Positions 26,062 to 36,937 are shown, numbered from the stretch's first letter. The stretch is 64,000 bases of DNA from Desulfosporosinus sp. I2 (GCF_000960765.1 NZ_JYNH01000005.1:1-64000); one strand, 5' to 3'. Notes: generated by a model not told the origin, from the sequence alone. Numbers and translations are program-made.

Positions 26062-26565
26062 TCAGATACCTTGATCCTTTGCCGGAACAGGCCCTCGAGA
26101 AAGAGCAATCTTACCAGTTCGTACAATTTCAATAATTCCATGGTCATCTTCTAGTACTTGACATAAGGCATCAATCTTGGTTTCATCACCGGAAAGCTCA
26201 ATCACCATGGTCTCCTTGTTAACATCGACAATACTTGCCCGAAAGATTTCAACAATATTGATAATGTCTGAACGTGTCGCAGCACTTGCTTTGACCTTAA
26301 TCAAAGCTAATTCCCGCTGAATTGATTCTACCGCCGTAAGGTCACTAATTTTAATGACATCTATTAATTTTGATAACTGATTGACAACCTGTTCCTGTTC
26401 GATTTCGTCCCCCTCTACCACAATCGTGATCCTGGTGGTATCGGGTTCCTCTGTATACCCTGCGGCAATACTTTCAATATTAAAGGCCCGTCGGCTAATT
26501 AGTCCGGAAATATGAGTTAAAACCCCGGGTTTATTTTCTACTAAAACGGCAAGTGTATGCTTCAT
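26062..26565 (-). CDS. ilvN: Acetolactate synthase small subunit
   Basis: 167 residues. The N-terminal ACT domain reads HTLAVLVENKPGVLTHISGLISRRAFNIESI, the valine-binding regulatory part, followed by the C-terminal ALS_ss_C domain. It raises activity and gives feedback control to IlvB. It overlaps ilvB by 4 nt. Confidence 0.96.
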   Translation of the reverse strand: MKHTLAVLVENKPGVLTHISGLISRRAFNIESIAAGYTEEPDTTRITIVVEGDEIEQEQVVNQLSKLIDVIKISDLTAVESIQRELALIKVKASAATRSDIINIVEIFRASIVDVNKETMVIELSGDETKIDALCQVLEDDHGIIEIVRTGKIALSRGPVPAKDQGI

Positions 26566-28259
26566 CCCTCTTTACCCCCTATAATCATCTGATCTAAGCG
26601 AGCACCAGATGGAACCATGGGCAGTACGTCTAACACTTCTGGAATCCGAATATCAACAACCACCGGACCAGAAATAGACAACGCTTCTTTCAAGACCCTG
26701 TCCAGTTCGTCCGGTTTATGGATCCTTAAACCCTTGACACCCATAGCCTCAGCTAATTTCACAAAATCAGTCGTCGACCTCTTGAGACTAGTATGTGAAT
26801 AGCGCCCACCGTAAAACATCCTCTGCCACTGGGCGACCATTCCCAAACACTGATTGTTAAAGACTAGGACTTTAACCGGCAAATCATACTCTGCAGCCAC
26901 TGCCAGCTCCTGGCAATTCATCATCATCCCACCATCACCGATAAAGAGAATCACCGGTCTATCTGGCAAACCACATTGCGCTCCTATGGCAGCGGGAAGA
27001 CCATAACCCATCGTCCCTAAACCACCTGATGTAAGCAAGGACCGTGAATTTTTAAAACCAAAGTACTGCGCAACCCACATCTGATGTTGTCCGACATCGG
27101 TCACAATCACTGCATCCCCCTGTGTCAACTGACTGACTTTCTCGACCACAGCTTGGGGCATGACCAAATCACCCTGCTCATAGCTTAAAGGCTTCTCATC
27201 TTGCCATATGCGACATTTCTCCACCCAAGATTGAACGTGCTCTTTCAACTCATCAGAAACAAGCTTAATCCGTTGGGATAGGGCAGGTATAGACCATTTC
27301 ATATCTCCGACAACGCGTAAATGTGCTAAAACATTTTTGTTAATTTCAGCTGGATCGATATCAAAGTGAATAATTTTAGCGTTTGCGGCAAACTCGTCCA
27401 GCAAGCCTGTGACTCTATCATCAAAACGTACTCCGATTCCTAATAGCACATCACATTCCGTTGTCGCCATATTCGCGGCATAAGTTCCATGCATTCCAAC
27501 CATGCCTAGGAACTGAGGATGATCAAAAGGAATACAACCCAAACCCATCAACGAAGAAATTACTGGGAACCCAGTCTGTTCAATCATATTCTTTAATTCC
27601 TCTGAGGAATCAGAGAGATTAACACCGCCCCCTATGAAGATAAGAGGTTGCTTAGCGAATCTCAATTCCTCAAAGACCTTAGCAATCGTTTCCAAATTCC
27701 CTTCATAGACAGGACGATATCCACGTAGCTTTACCTCTGTGGGATATTCATAATCAAACGAAGCAGCAAAGACATCTTTAGCGACATCCACGACCACAGG
27801 ACCAGGCCTTCCTGTTCGCGCAATATAAAAAGCTTCTTTTAAAACCCCAGGTAAATCCTCAACCTTCTTGACCAAATAGTTGTGTTTCGTAATCGGGGTC
27901 GTGATACCACGAATATCTGCCTCCTGAAACGAATCCCTACCGATTAATGGCACAGAAACTTGACCCGTAATCGCCACCAAAGGAATCGAATCCATGTAAG
28001 CGGTCGCAATTCCGGTCACTAGGTTAGTGGCTCCAGGGCCGGAAGTAGCAATAACCACCCCGACCTTTCCAGTCGCCCTGGCATAACCATCGGCAGCATG
28101 GACTGCCCCTTGCTCATGCTTCGTTAGAATATGATTAAAGTCTGCTTGGTACAGAGCATCATAAAGTGTTAAGACTGCCCCACCAGGATAGCCAAACACA
28201 ACGTCGACCTTTTCATTGTTCAGAGACTCTATAATTGCCTCTGCTCCAGTCATTTTCAA
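26562..28259 (-). CDS. ilvB: Acetolactate synthase large subunit
   Basis: About 565 residues. A thiamine-diphosphate enzyme joining two pyruvates (or pyruvate and 2-oxobutyrate) in branched-chain amino acid synthesis. FGYPGGAVL, KHEQGAVHAADGYARATG (catalytic Glu), and the ThDP motif GDGGMMMNCQELAVAAEYDLPVKVLVFNN are intact. TTG at 28259 lies eight bases after GAGGAA; ATG 28253 and TTG 28286 are alternatives. No T-box or leader peptide fits in the short upstream gap, which is taken up by MFS remnants. Confidence 0.96.
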   Translation of the reverse strand: MKMTGAEAIIESLNNEKVDVVFGYPGGAVLTLYDALYQADFNHILTKHEQGAVHAADGYARATGKVGVVIATSGPGATNLVTGIATAYMDSIPLVAITGQVSVPLIGRDSFQEADIRGITTPITKHNYLVKKVEDLPGVLKEAFYIARTGRPGPVVVDVAKDVFAASFDYEYPTEVKLRGYRPVYEGNLETIAKVFEELRFAKQPLIFIGGGVNLSDSSEELKNMIEQTGFPVISSLMGLGCIPFDHPQFLGMVGMHGTYAANMATTECDVLLGIGVRFDDRVTGLLDEFAANAKIIHFDIDPAEINKNVLAHLRVVGDMKWSIPALSQRIKLVSDELKEHVQSWVEKCRIWQDEKPLSYEQGDLVMPQAVVEKVSQLTQGDAVIVTDVGQHQMWVAQYFGFKNSRSLLTSGGLGTMGYGLPAAIGAQCGLPDRPVILFIGDGGMMMNCQELAVAAEYDLPVKVLVFNNQCLGMVAQWQRMFYGGRYSHTSLKRSTTDFVKLAEAMGVKGLRIHKPDELDRVLKEALSISGPVVVDIRIPEVLDVLPMVPSGARLDQMIIGGKEG

Positions 28260-28299
28260 GATAATGTTCCTCACTTTCTTATTCAAATAAACAGCGGAT

Positions 28300-29136
28300 A
28301 GCCTATTTCGAAGTTATTACCCCTGCCGAATGTTGGATGTTAAGCTGTCCGGGCAGCAGATAAGATATCCCACTTGCGATCAGCAGAATAACGGTGGTCA
28401 AAAAGGCCCATCACAATCTGCCAAAAGGCTTTAGTCTGGAATGCGTCCCTCCAGGTGATTTCCAATTGTGATACCGACCCATTAACTTTATACTTACTGC
28501 TACTTCGCTTCTTTCCCCATCGGCCCCCGCAGGTACCTCATCTCGAAACACAAACAGAGCACAGGGAATCACGACACAAATAAACAACCCTGCAAATAGC
28601 AACAGCGTTTTCTGCCAGCTCAAAGAATTAATAAGTATCGTCTCAAGTGGGGTCATAATCGCAATTCCAGCCATTGATCCTGTGGATAAATTGAAAAGCG
28701 CTTTACCCCTCTGCCGAACAAACCAGCTGCTAACAATCGGTGTCAAGGCGACTGGACTTAAAAAAGAAAGTCCTAGTGAAAGCAGAATACCAAATGACAG
28801 TAAAAAGGGTATCAGCCCTTTAGCCGTGATTGCCCAGACTAGAGCTACACAGACCATAATCACGCCTGCTATCAATACAAATCGAGTGTTGTAGCGTTTC
28901 AAAAGAAACCCAGCTAGAGGCATCCCCAACCCATAAATAAGTGCGCTAATCGCCATAATCAGAGATAATTCTGTTCGAGTCATCCCTAAGTCCGCCATGA
29001 CTGGTTTGACAAAGGGACCCACCCCCAGCCGAAATCCAACGGTAAGCAAGGTTATTAACGAAGCAGCAATGACTATATACCAGCCATAATACCAACGTTC
29101 TTTACTTTCTTTAACTTTTATCCTCTTCTTTCCCAC
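28300..29136 (-). pseudogene. Decayed MFS transporter
   Basis: The first frame gives six membrane helices of a major facilitator (WYYGWYIVIAASL; ALIYGLGMPLAGFLLKRYNTR; SSWFVRQRGKALFNLSTGS) with a normal ATG start at 29136. After LMGR, homology moves to a second frame (ITWRDAFQTKAFWQIVMGLF) and then a third (LTTVILLIASGISYLLPGQL) before being lost near ilvB. At least two frameshifts plus loss of roughly five C-terminal helices make a functional product unlikely. Confidence 0.8.
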
Positions 29137-29220
29137 CCTAAGCTACTGCAATTACATATTATTGTAGTTCAAATAGTCATTTATTTCAACGAGCTTCTGT
29201 CTTTAACGCTAAATTCCCAA

Positions 29221-29249
29221 AAAGAAAAAGCTTACTTTTTACAGTAAGC
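29221..29249 (-). terminator. Terminator after HD-domain gene
   Basis: GCTTAC...GTAAGC (29230-29249) is followed on the minus strand by TTTTTCTTT. Confidence 0.75.
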
Positions 29250-29282
29250 ATTGTCTTTTGGTCATCATAATTTTCCCTATTC

Positions 29283-29909
29283 CTAATGCGAACAAGAAAG
29301 TAGAGAATTACATTTTTCTAAAAAAATCCTGATACTTTTCTCCTCCTCCCGTTTTTTATCAAGAGTCATGTCTCCTCTTCCCAATCTGTCACATAAGCCA
29401 AGTAAGGCTATCTCATCTATGGAGACCTCAGAGACCATTCTTCGGATATCTGCAAAAGGCAAACCCTTTGTAACAAAAAGTATCTGCATATGCCACCTTA
29501 CCATTTTGGAAACTTGATTTATAAATTCATCTTCACTGGTTAATTCCTTAAGAAATTTGAAGGAAAGCCGCTCTCCCCATTTATCATGGTCATATGAGGT
29601 TATTTTCCCCTTTGTTAACTTGGTTGTGGATGCTTTACCTAAATCATGAAGCAAAGCAGACCACATAAACACCTTAGGATTCTTACTAAGATGTCTCCTT
29701 TCCCCTGCATTATCTAGCACTAACATTGTGTGGTTCCAAACACTACCTTCCGGGTGATATTTTGGAGATTGGGGTATTTTCATTAAATCACCCAGTAACG
29801 TGTAAGGGTATTTTTCGTTAAATATTCCCGTTTTGGCTAATTCATTAAAGTAGCTTGACGGTTTATGGTCGCTCATCAAATGAGCATCGAACTCTTTATA
29901 TGTTTGCAT
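29283..29909 (-). CDS. HD-domain hydrolase, CCA-enzyme-like
   Basis: 208 residues. HPEGSVWNHTMLVLDNAG and SALLHDLGKASTT provide the metal-binding H...HD...  of the HD superfamily, and TSYDHDKWG and RWHMQ continue it. The layout resembles the stand-alone HD part of tRNA nucleotidyltransferases, likely a phosphohydrolase of nucleotides. No nucleotidyltransferase domain is present. Substrate unknown. Confidence 0.8.
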   Translation of the reverse strand: MQTYKEFDAHLMSDHKPSSYFNELAKTGIFNEKYPYTLLGDLMKIPQSPKYHPEGSVWNHTMLVLDNAGERRHLSKNPKVFMWSALLHDLGKASTTKLTKGKITSYDHDKWGERLSFKFLKELTSEDEFINQVSKMVRWHMQILFVTKGLPFADIRRMVSEVSIDEIALLGLCDRLGRGDMTLDKKREEEKSIRIFLEKCNSLLSCSH

Positions 29910-29993
29910 GTAATTTGCTCCAATGAAAAAAATATCTAATTCTAGGTTTACCCAACCTCATTAATTCAATGCATTTCCAGAGTAACCTCTTTA

Positions 29994-32900
29994 CTAAAGA
30001 AGGATATCACTAATTACCCTACAATTCTTCGAAAAAAATAAGGGAATTTCTTCTTCGGGAGCCGGTTTAGCAAAAAAGAAACCTTGTGCTTTATCACACC
30101 CTTTGGTCCGAAGAAAATCCAACTGAGACTTAGTTTCTACTCCTTCTGCTATGACCTTCAGACCAAGATTTTGAGCCAGCTGAATAATGGTCAAAACTAT
30201 AGCCTGTCTATTTAAACTCTCATTTATCTCAGAGATAAATGAGCGATCGATTTTTAACGTATTCAATGAAAAACGGCTTAAATAGCTAAGGGATGAAAAA
30301 CCAGTACCGAAATCATCAATAGCAAGATAAATCCCCATATTCTTAAGTTTCTTGAGAATGTCCACACTTACCCTTACATTTTCCATGCTGAGGCTCTCGG
30401 TGATCTCCAGTTCCAACCACTGGGGATCCAAATTTGTTTCTTGGAGAATCCTTGCAATCTGTTGAACAAGATCTTTTTGCCGAAATTGACGAGCCGAAAG
30501 GTTGACTGATATTCGCACAGGAGGGTAACCCAAGTCCTGCCACAGTTTATTTTGGGCACATGCAGTTCTCAAGACCCATTCTCCTAAGGGCAGGATTAAA
30601 CCGCTATCTTCGGCAATCGAAATAAACTTCCCAGGAGGAAGAAAGCCACGTTCTGGATGTTGCCAGCGTACAAGTGCTTCCATCCCGCATAACTGACCAT
30701 CGCTCAGACAATACTGTGGCTGGTAATAAAGGATAAACTCTTTCCGTTCCAGAGCCTGACGCATCTCATTTTGAAAGGCAAGTTGCTCCGCCATACGTTC
30801 ATTCAAAGCGCGGGTATAGAAGTTATAGTGGTTGCGTCCCTCTGTTTTAACCTGATACATGGCCATATCAGCATGTTGGATAAGAATCTCAGAATCTTCT
30901 CCATCTACCGGGTAGAGAGCTATCCCTATGCTTGCTGTGAGGTAAACTACCTGCTTAAAAAGTGTAAAAGGAGGTGCCAGAACATCTAAAAGTTTTTGAG
31001 CAACACGGGCTGCTTGTTGTTCAGAAGGCAATTTAGGTAGCAGGATAAGAAATTCATCCCCCCCTTGTCTGGCGACTGTGTCTTCCTGACGCAAAACCGC
31101 TTTAAAACGTTCTCCGACCTGACAAAGTAAACTATCCCCTGCAGCATGCCCGAGTGTATCATTCACCAGTTTAAAGCCATCCAGGTCGACAAAGAAGACT
31201 GCCACTTGCCCTTGTTGGCGGCGTGCCTGAAGGATGGCTTGCAGAATACGCTCTTTTAATAATTGGCGATTTGGTAAGTCAGTTAGTGCATCATGATGGG
31301 CCTGATGTGACAATCGACGAAGCAGTTCCCGTTTTTCAGTAACATCGCGAAAGACAAGGACCGCACCGATCATCTGCCCATCCCGATCGCGGATAGGAGC
31401 CGCTGAGTCATCAATGTAAAATAGCTGTCGTCCACCCCGATGCCGAAGTACTGCATGATTGGACAATTCAACCACGCGACTTTCCCTGAGACATTGCCAA
31501 ACTGGTTGAGCCATAGGTTGTGCAGTGCTTTCATGAAAAATGTCAAACACGCTCTCGACCGCTAATCCCTGAGCTTCATCATTCGTCCAACCCGTCATCA
31601 TTTCAGCCACGGGATTGAGATAAGTGACCTTGCCATGGACATCGGTCGTAAGCACAGCATCCGCGATCGAGGCTAAGGTCACCTGAGCACGTTCTTTCTC
31701 CTGCCAGAGTGTCTTTTCGTGTAAAATACGTTGGCTAACATCATCATATAGAACGACTACATTGCCTGTAGCCACCTTATATATAACCCCTTCACTCCAA
31801 CCGGTAGCGCGTTGATTATTATAATAAATGGCAGGAAATTTAGCCCTCTCTCCTGTGCGGAAAACTTGATGCATGAGCTTAAATAGCCCTAATTCTTTGA
31901 CCAGTGGAAAAACTTTAATAATCAAAGATCCAATCGCTTCTTTGCGAGATATTTTTTCAACACGTTCAGCTGCCCCGTTAATATCCGTACAGATAAAGTC
32001 CTGCCCATCATCGGTTAATTTAAACACTACGACAGCGCTGTTCATGGTTTCAAACATATCTCGAAATTGTTCTTCACTGATACGCAAGGCCCTTTGGTTC
32101 GTCACACGTTCGCTGATATCCTGCTTCACAGCAATAAAATGTGTGATCTCTTGAACTTCTGATTTCACTGGGGTGATCGTCATTTCTTCACTGTAATGTG
32201 TTCCGTCTGCACGGCGGTTAATCAGCTCTCCCTGCCAGATTTGACCGGCCAAAATGGTTTTCCACATCCGTTCGTAGAAGGCTTGATCCTGATATCCAGA
32301 ACGGAGAAAGCGCGGAGTTTGCCCCAACACTTTCTTCAGTTCATAGCCCGTCAGCTTGGTAAAGGCTGGATTGGCCCAAAGTATTTTTCCTGTGCCATCC
32401 ATAATGACAATAGCATGGGTAACAGCAATGAGGGCCGTGTTCTGAAGGCGGAGTTTTCGTCGTACTTCATCCGTCCAGAGTGCCAAATCAAGTTGATCCG
32501 CAAAGGCTTGCATTCGCTCTATACTTGGGATATCAAAGTACTCTTCTTTCCGAGAATACAAAATGAGAGCTCCCAAAACCCGGCTATTTGAAGAAATCGG
32601 AAAAATGGCCACTGATCGCAATGAGCGCTTTTTATAGATCCAATTCCAAGCTTTATTATAGGGATTATCCTTCAAGTTGTATATTTGGGGTAGGTCGCTA
32701 CGAATCGCTTTACCGAAACCTCCCTCTCCTTGCAGGGTTTCATCCCAACGCATTTGGAAAGATGTGACCTCGACCCTCGTCAAACCGCATTGAGCCACGA
32801 TACGAGCCGAGCCGTCATCCTCTTTCAGTGCCACATACGCGACTGGATAGCCTAGGGTTTGAACCAATTCGTTGCAGAGGTATTTGAAGATGTCCGAAAG

Positions 32901-33392
32901 AGGTTGTTCAGTCAGGACCCGTTGCGTAATTCCATAGAGAATACTTTCCCGAAGTTCCGTGTATTTTAGCTGCCGGATTCTCGCTAAGCTTTCCTCCAAT
33001 TCCTCCTGCAGTTGAACCGATTCGCTGATATCCGAGAGTGCCACAGCACACCCGTCAAAGGTCCCATTTTCAGCAAAAGGGTAAGCAACAACCAAAGCAA
33101 AAAATGCACTTCCATCCGGCCGATAAATCTTTTTTCCTTCCACACGAACTACCGTTTGGGTTGTCTGTGCACGATCAAAAAAACACATATCATCATCTTG
33201 TATCTTAGAGGGATCGTGTAAATCTTTATGAGTTCGTTTCCCTAGAGTTTCTGACATATTCCACCCTAAAAGCTTCTCTGCCTCTGGATTCAGATATTGC
33301 ACTACCCCATTTCGGTCAAAAAGCAACAGACCTTCCGCTAGATCATACGCTAGCGCCTGTATTTTAACCTCATTTATCGCAAACTTATCCAC
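29994..33392 (-). CDS. Multi-PAS/GAF GGDEF-EAL cyclic-di-GMP protein
   Basis: 1132 residues, soluble. Order: PAS (about 8-130), GAF (about 155-310), PAS (about 320-430, with PAC), PAS (about 440-560), PAS (about 570-690), GGDEF (about 700-860) and EAL (about 875-1125). The cyclase loop is intact (RQGGDEFLILLP) and the EAL motif reads MEALVRW with downstream NLSARQF and DDFGTGFSSLSYL, so both synthesis and breakdown of c-di-GMP are possible. It likely tunes motility or surface growth in response to a redox or ligand signal bound by PAS or GAF. Confidence 0.93.
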   Translation of the reverse strand: MDKFAINEVKIQALAYDLAEGLLLFDRNGVVQYLNPEAEKLLGWNMSETLGKRTHKDLHDPSKIQDDDMCFFDRAQTTQTVVRVEGKKIYRPDGSAFFALVVAYPFAENGTFDGCAVALSDISESVQLQEELEESLARIRQLKYTELRESILYGITQRVLTEQPLSDIFKYLCNELVQTLGYPVAYVALKEDDGSARIVAQCGLTRVEVTSFQMRWDETLQGEGGFGKAIRSDLPQIYNLKDNPYNKAWNWIYKKRSLRSVAIFPISSNSRVLGALILYSRKEEYFDIPSIERMQAFADQLDLALWTDEVRRKLRLQNTALIAVTHAIVIMDGTGKILWANPAFTKLTGYELKKVLGQTPRFLRSGYQDQAFYERMWKTILAGQIWQGELINRRADGTHYSEEMTITPVKSEVQEITHFIAVKQDISERVTNQRALRISEEQFRDMFETMNSAVVVFKLTDDGQDFICTDINGAAERVEKISRKEAIGSLIIKVFPLVKELGLFKLMHQVFRTGERAKFPAIYYNNQRATGWSEGVIYKVATGNVVVLYDDVSQRILHEKTLWQEKERAQVTLASIADAVLTTDVHGKVTYLNPVAEMMTGWTNDEAQGLAVESVFDIFHESTAQPMAQPVWQCLRESRVVELSNHAVLRHRGGRQLFYIDDSAAPIRDRDGQMIGAVLVFRDVTEKRELLRRLSHQAHHDALTDLPNRQLLKERILQAILQARRQQGQVAVFFVDLDGFKLVNDTLGHAAGDSLLCQVGERFKAVLRQEDTVARQGGDEFLILLPKLPSEQQAARVAQKLLDVLAPPFTLFKQVVYLTASIGIALYPVDGEDSEILIQHADMAMYQVKTEGRNHYNFYTRALNERMAEQLAFQNEMRQALERKEFILYYQPQYCLSDGQLCGMEALVRWQHPERGFLPPGKFISIAEDSGLILPLGEWVLRTACAQNKLWQDLGYPPVRISVNLSARQFRQKDLVQQIARILQETNLDPQWLELEITESLSMENVRVSVDILKKLKNMGIYLAIDDFGTGFSSLSYLSRFSLNTLKIDRSFISEINESLNRQAIVLTIIQLAQNLGLKVIAEGVETKSQLDFLRTKGCDKAQGFFFAKPAPEEEIPLFFSKNCRVISDILL

Positions 33393-33552
33393 ACCCTACA
33401 CTCCCCTGGAGAAACTATCTCATTTCCTAGTGTTCATTCCACCACTCATGATGCTAAAGATGAATAATTAAAAACATACTTCTACATATCTCCTAAATAT
33501 TCCTTTATCAGTGAAGAGATGCTGACGTTATTTCTATTGATCCGACAATAAC

Positions 33553-33582
33553 AAAAGCAATCAGGATTAACCTGATCGCTTT
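33553..33582 (-). terminator. Terminator after DUF4352 lipoprotein
   Basis: AAAGCGATCAGG...CCTGATTGCTTTT (12-bp stem with one mismatch) is followed by T-rich sequence on the minus strand. Confidence 0.65.
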
Positions 33583-33670
33583 CGCTGCCTCCACTCATTC
33601 TTAATTATTGAATTTTTTCATCTTAGTTAACGAGTCCACTAAAAAATAGTCTCTCTTATCACTGACTCAA

Positions 33671-34246
33671 TTATTGTATGGGGATTTCAACGGTTGCAAT
33701 TTCAGTTCTTAAACTTAAAGGATCAGGAATTATTGCTAATTTATATGTCTGAGCACCTTTCATCACCTCATACCCTAATTCGCCCGTCATCTTTCCTCCT
33801 GCTGGAATTGTCCCGTCTATCGCATCTTTAACTGAAAGAAAAGCCCCCATACTAAAGTCTTGCCTTCTGCCCTCCTGATCTTTCAGGTTAAAGCCGATCA
33901 TACTTCTAATCTCAGCATCAGCCCTTCCTTGATTTTCTACAGTAAGACCCACAAGAAGAAATGTTTTACCATCTCTAGGTGGTTTGATTCTATCTGCATC
34001 CCCGTCGGAAGTCCTTATACTGTTTATCGTGTATTGAAGATTTCCCATCTTAAACGCTTCTCCAACAACGTAAGTCTCGTGCTGATTTATTATTGAAGTC
34101 TGCGTCGTTTTAGCTACTAGAGCGCAACCCCCTAATAAGACGAGCATCATACCCATCGAAACTAGGAGAACAAGTAAACCATATTGGTTCTTAATGCAGT
34201 ACCACCGTTGTCTTTCTGCCCCATTTATTTCTACTAGTTTAGACAT
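33671..34246 (-). CDS. DUF4352 lipoprotein
   Basis: 191 residues. A basic N-terminus, a hydrophobic stretch and lipobox LLGGC (Cys about residue 41) point to a membrane-anchored lipoprotein; the leader is longer than usual. The mature part matches DUF4352, an immunoglobulin-like fold (GNLQYTINSIRTSDGD; KTFLLVGLTVENQGRADAEI; AGGKMTGELGYEV). The family is surface-exposed and of unknown partner. Single-gene unit. Confidence 0.8.
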   Translation of the reverse strand: MSKLVEINGAERQRWYCIKNQYGLLVLLVSMGMMLVLLGGCALVAKTTQTSIINQHETYVVGEAFKMGNLQYTINSIRTSDGDADRIKPPRDGKTFLLVGLTVENQGRADAEIRSMIGFNLKDQEGRRQDFSMGAFLSVKDAIDGTIPAGGKMTGELGYEVMKGAQTYKLAIIPDPLSLRTEIATVEIPIQ

Positions 34247-34677
34247 GTCTTAACCTCCTCATCTCCTTTTAGGTCGCCTCCAAACACAAAACCAACGTAA
34301 TACCTTGTTATTTGAAGATTAGCACAAAGGCAAACGTTCTGTCTATAGCGTCCTCATATAGTATCATCAATATACAATATGGTAAGTTTAGGGGATATTA
34401 AGCGATTATGTCGTAATTTGGAGTATTTTGCATTTATTTAATGGATTACTTATATTAGCTAGACTTATAGTTCCTATAGGAATTTATTATGATAATAAAA
34501 TCAAATAATAAAAATGTGTCCTTAAACCACTTCAAAATGATAAACTTCAGTATTATGAAGATTGAGGCTATAATATAATAAAACTCCAGTGAGCTCATTC
34601 AACTAAAGTTGAACATCGAATAATTTTGGGACTGATACAACGACGCAGGTCATATGTATATCTTGAGGAGGGTTAAA
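34247..34677. other. 430-bp intergenic region, no gene seen
   Basis: AT-rich and without a convincing open frame. TTCCTATAGGAA (34471-34482) is a 12-bp palindrome. The MFS ribosome site GAGGAGGG ends it. Confidence 0.5.
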
Positions 34678-35874
34678 ATGCACAAAGCTAGTCCCGAACT
34701 TGAAGGCCAGATATGGAATAAGACCTTCTTTTTAATTTTGACAGTATCTTTTTTAATGTTTTTATCAATGTACATGCTCCTGCCAACGCTTCCCTTATAT
34801 GCCCAAACCCTAGGAGGTAATGAAACCGTTGCCGGCACAATTGTTGGCTTGTTTACTCTCTCGGCTGTTTTGGTACGTCCTTGGTTTGGAAACTTACTTG
34901 ATAAAAAGGGAAGAAAAGCAATACTCATCATCGGGGTTGGTATTTTCCTTATTTCAGCACTTGCTTACAACCTGGCCTTCTCAATTATTACCTTACTCTC
35001 GCTAAGAGTCGTTCACGGTATTGGATGGGGTGCATCTACTACGGCTACTGGAACTATGGCTTCAGACGTGATACCCGCTGACAGAAGGGCTGAAGGAATG
35101 GGCTATTACGGAATAGCAGCCACCATCGCCATGTCCGTTGGGCCAGCATTGGGTCTATTCCTAGTGAAGTACAGCAGTTACTTTGTCTTGTTTACAGGCG
35201 CAGCAATTTTAGCCACCCTCGGATTGGTTGGCTCTTTTTTTATCAATTATGAAACACCCATTAAGCATCAGCCAGATGAAAAAGCCAAACTTGCAAAAGG
35301 TGTGATTTTGGAAAAATCCGCAATTCCTCCGGCTCTGGTTTTGTTTTTTATCACCTTAACATACGGTGGAATAGTAAGTTTTTTACCTTCCTACGCAGAT
35401 TTCCGAGGAGTTAAAAACATAGGGATATTTTTTACGGTTTATGCCTTGGTATTGTTGGTTAGCCGTCCGAGCATCGGAAAACTGGCGGACAAATATGGTG
35501 CCCGGAAATTCCTGGTGCCTGGAATAGTACTGATTGCTGCAGCCCTACTTTTACTGGCTTGGGCATCTTCCTTGCCCGTATTTCTGCTCGTTGCTGTCGT
35601 TTACGGCCTTGGTTTTGGAACAGTACAGCCAATTTTAAACGCCCTAGTAATATCCTTATCGCCGCCCGAACGTAGAGGGTCAGCTAACGCAACCTTTGCC
35701 GTTGCCATGGACCTAGGCATTGGACTAGGAGCCGTTACTCTTGGCTTTATTGCACAAAAAATGGGCTACGTATATATGTACGGCGGCTCGGCTATCTTTG
35801 CTCTGTTAGCACTTGTAATATACTATGCCATACTTCGCAAAAAACTACCCATTAAAGCGCAGGTACTTCCATAA
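34678..35874 (+). CDS. MFS drug-efflux-type transporter
   Basis: 398 residues from the ATG at 34678, which follows GAGGAGGGTTAAA; an ATG 24 nt earlier lacks a site. Twelve helices, with the motif A-like GNLLDKKGRKAILIIG between helices 2 and 3 and KLADKYGARKFLVPG in the repeat. It belongs to the multidrug/arabinose-type MFS_1 family. The end overlaps the convergent GGDEF gene by 23 nt. Confidence 0.88.
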   Translation: MHKASPELEGQIWNKTFFLILTVSFLMFLSMYMLLPTLPLYAQTLGGNETVAGTIVGLFTLSAVLVRPWFGNLLDKKGRKAILIIGVGIFLISALAYNLAFSIITLLSLRVVHGIGWGASTTATGTMASDVIPADRRAEGMGYYGIAATIAMSVGPALGLFLVKYSSYFVLFTGAAILATLGLVGSFFINYETPIKHQPDEKAKLAKGVILEKSAIPPALVLFFITLTYGGIVSFLPSYADFRGVKNIGIFFTVYALVLLVSRPSIGKLADKYGARKFLVPGIVLIAAALLLLAWASSLPVFLLVAVVYGLGFGTVQPILNALVISLSPPERRGSANATFAVAMDLGIGLGAVTLGFIAQKMGYVYMYGGSAIFALLALVIYYAILRKKLPIKAQVLP

Positions 35875-36937
35875 ACACTCTATTTCTACCTGCCTGTTTA
35901 GCCTCATATAATGCCCAATCTGCCTGCTCTACTATTTTATTGATATCCTGAACAGTATCTGGATAGATTGCAACTCCAATGGACACCGTGATAGTTATGA
36001 TTTGTCCATTAATTAAATAAAATTTATGCTCTTGTACGCCTGAACGGATCCTCTCTGCCACCTCCAATACTTTATCTCTTGGGCAATCAGTCATTAAAAC
36101 TGAAAATTCATCCCCACCATTTCGAGACAATATATCGGAATAACTACATGAGCTTAATAAGATTTTACCTAAATCCTCAAGAACTTTGTCCCCATTCTGA
36201 TGTCCATAATTGTCATTAATTTTCTTGAAGAAGTCAATATCAATAAACAGTAATGTTATGATACTACGATCCGTTAATTGGTTCATTATTTTATTAAGCT
36301 CACTATCAAACTGCCTGACATTATTAAGTCCTGTACGATGATCTCTTATAGAATCAGCTTGGTATTTCCTATAAAGAAATCTTGATAAGTCAAGATGTCT
36401 AATGAAAAGATAAAGTAGGGTTGACGCTACGGCTGTCCCAATCCCGTAGGTGGTGATTGTTTCAAGTAATATCCATTGGTTTTCGATCAAAACCACATAT
36501 GACAAACTAAGTATTATTGCAACATAGATACTCATCAATACCCAGGTTTTCAATTTACTTGCAGTGTATTTAGCTATTAGTCCACAACCTATACCCGTCA
36601 AAATGACTGTAATGGCTGTTATAACAGATGAATAGTTTAAACCAACATAAACCAACTGGAAAACCCCAATGATTAAACCTGTCATAAATGCAGCAACAAA
36701 ACCACAGTATGTTGCAGATAGCATAATTGCTATATTTTGGAAGTCTAAAATTACACCCGACATGACTTGGACTCTGTTGACCATCAAAAGTATCCCTAAT
36801 ACACCTGCCATTGAACTAAAAAATAGTCTTAATTTCAAAGGCGAAGAGGGAGTAATTTCTTCATTTATGAGAATTTGATTCCCAATGCTAATAACCGCAA
36901 TAATCGTAGTAACGTTATAAAATAGGTCTTTTAACAT
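35852..36937 (-). CDS. Membrane diguanylate cyclase
   Basis: 361 residues. Six or so helices at the N-terminus resemble the 5TM-5TMR_LYT sensor module. The C-terminal GGDEF domain is active-type (LFIDIDFFKKINDNYGHQNGD; SRNGGDEFSVLMTD). The RxxD inhibitory site five residues before it is not present (SYSD), so product inhibition may be weak. Makes c-di-GMP. Confidence 0.9.
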   Translation of the reverse strand: MLKDLFYNVTTIIAVISIGNQILINEEITPSSPLKLRLFFSSMAGVLGILLMVNRVQVMSGVILDFQNIAIMLSATYCGFVAAFMTGLIIGVFQLVYVGLNYSSVITAITVILTGIGCGLIAKYTASKLKTWVLMSIYVAIILSLSYVVLIENQWILLETITTYGIGTAVASTLLYLFIRHLDLSRFLYRKYQADSIRDHRTGLNNVRQFDSELNKIMNQLTDRSIITLLFIDIDFFKKINDNYGHQNGDKVLEDLGKILLSSCSYSDILSRNGGDEFSVLMTDCPRDKVLEVAERIRSGVQEHKFYLINGQIITITVSIGVAIYPDTVQDINKIVEQADWALYEAKQAGRNRVFMEVPAL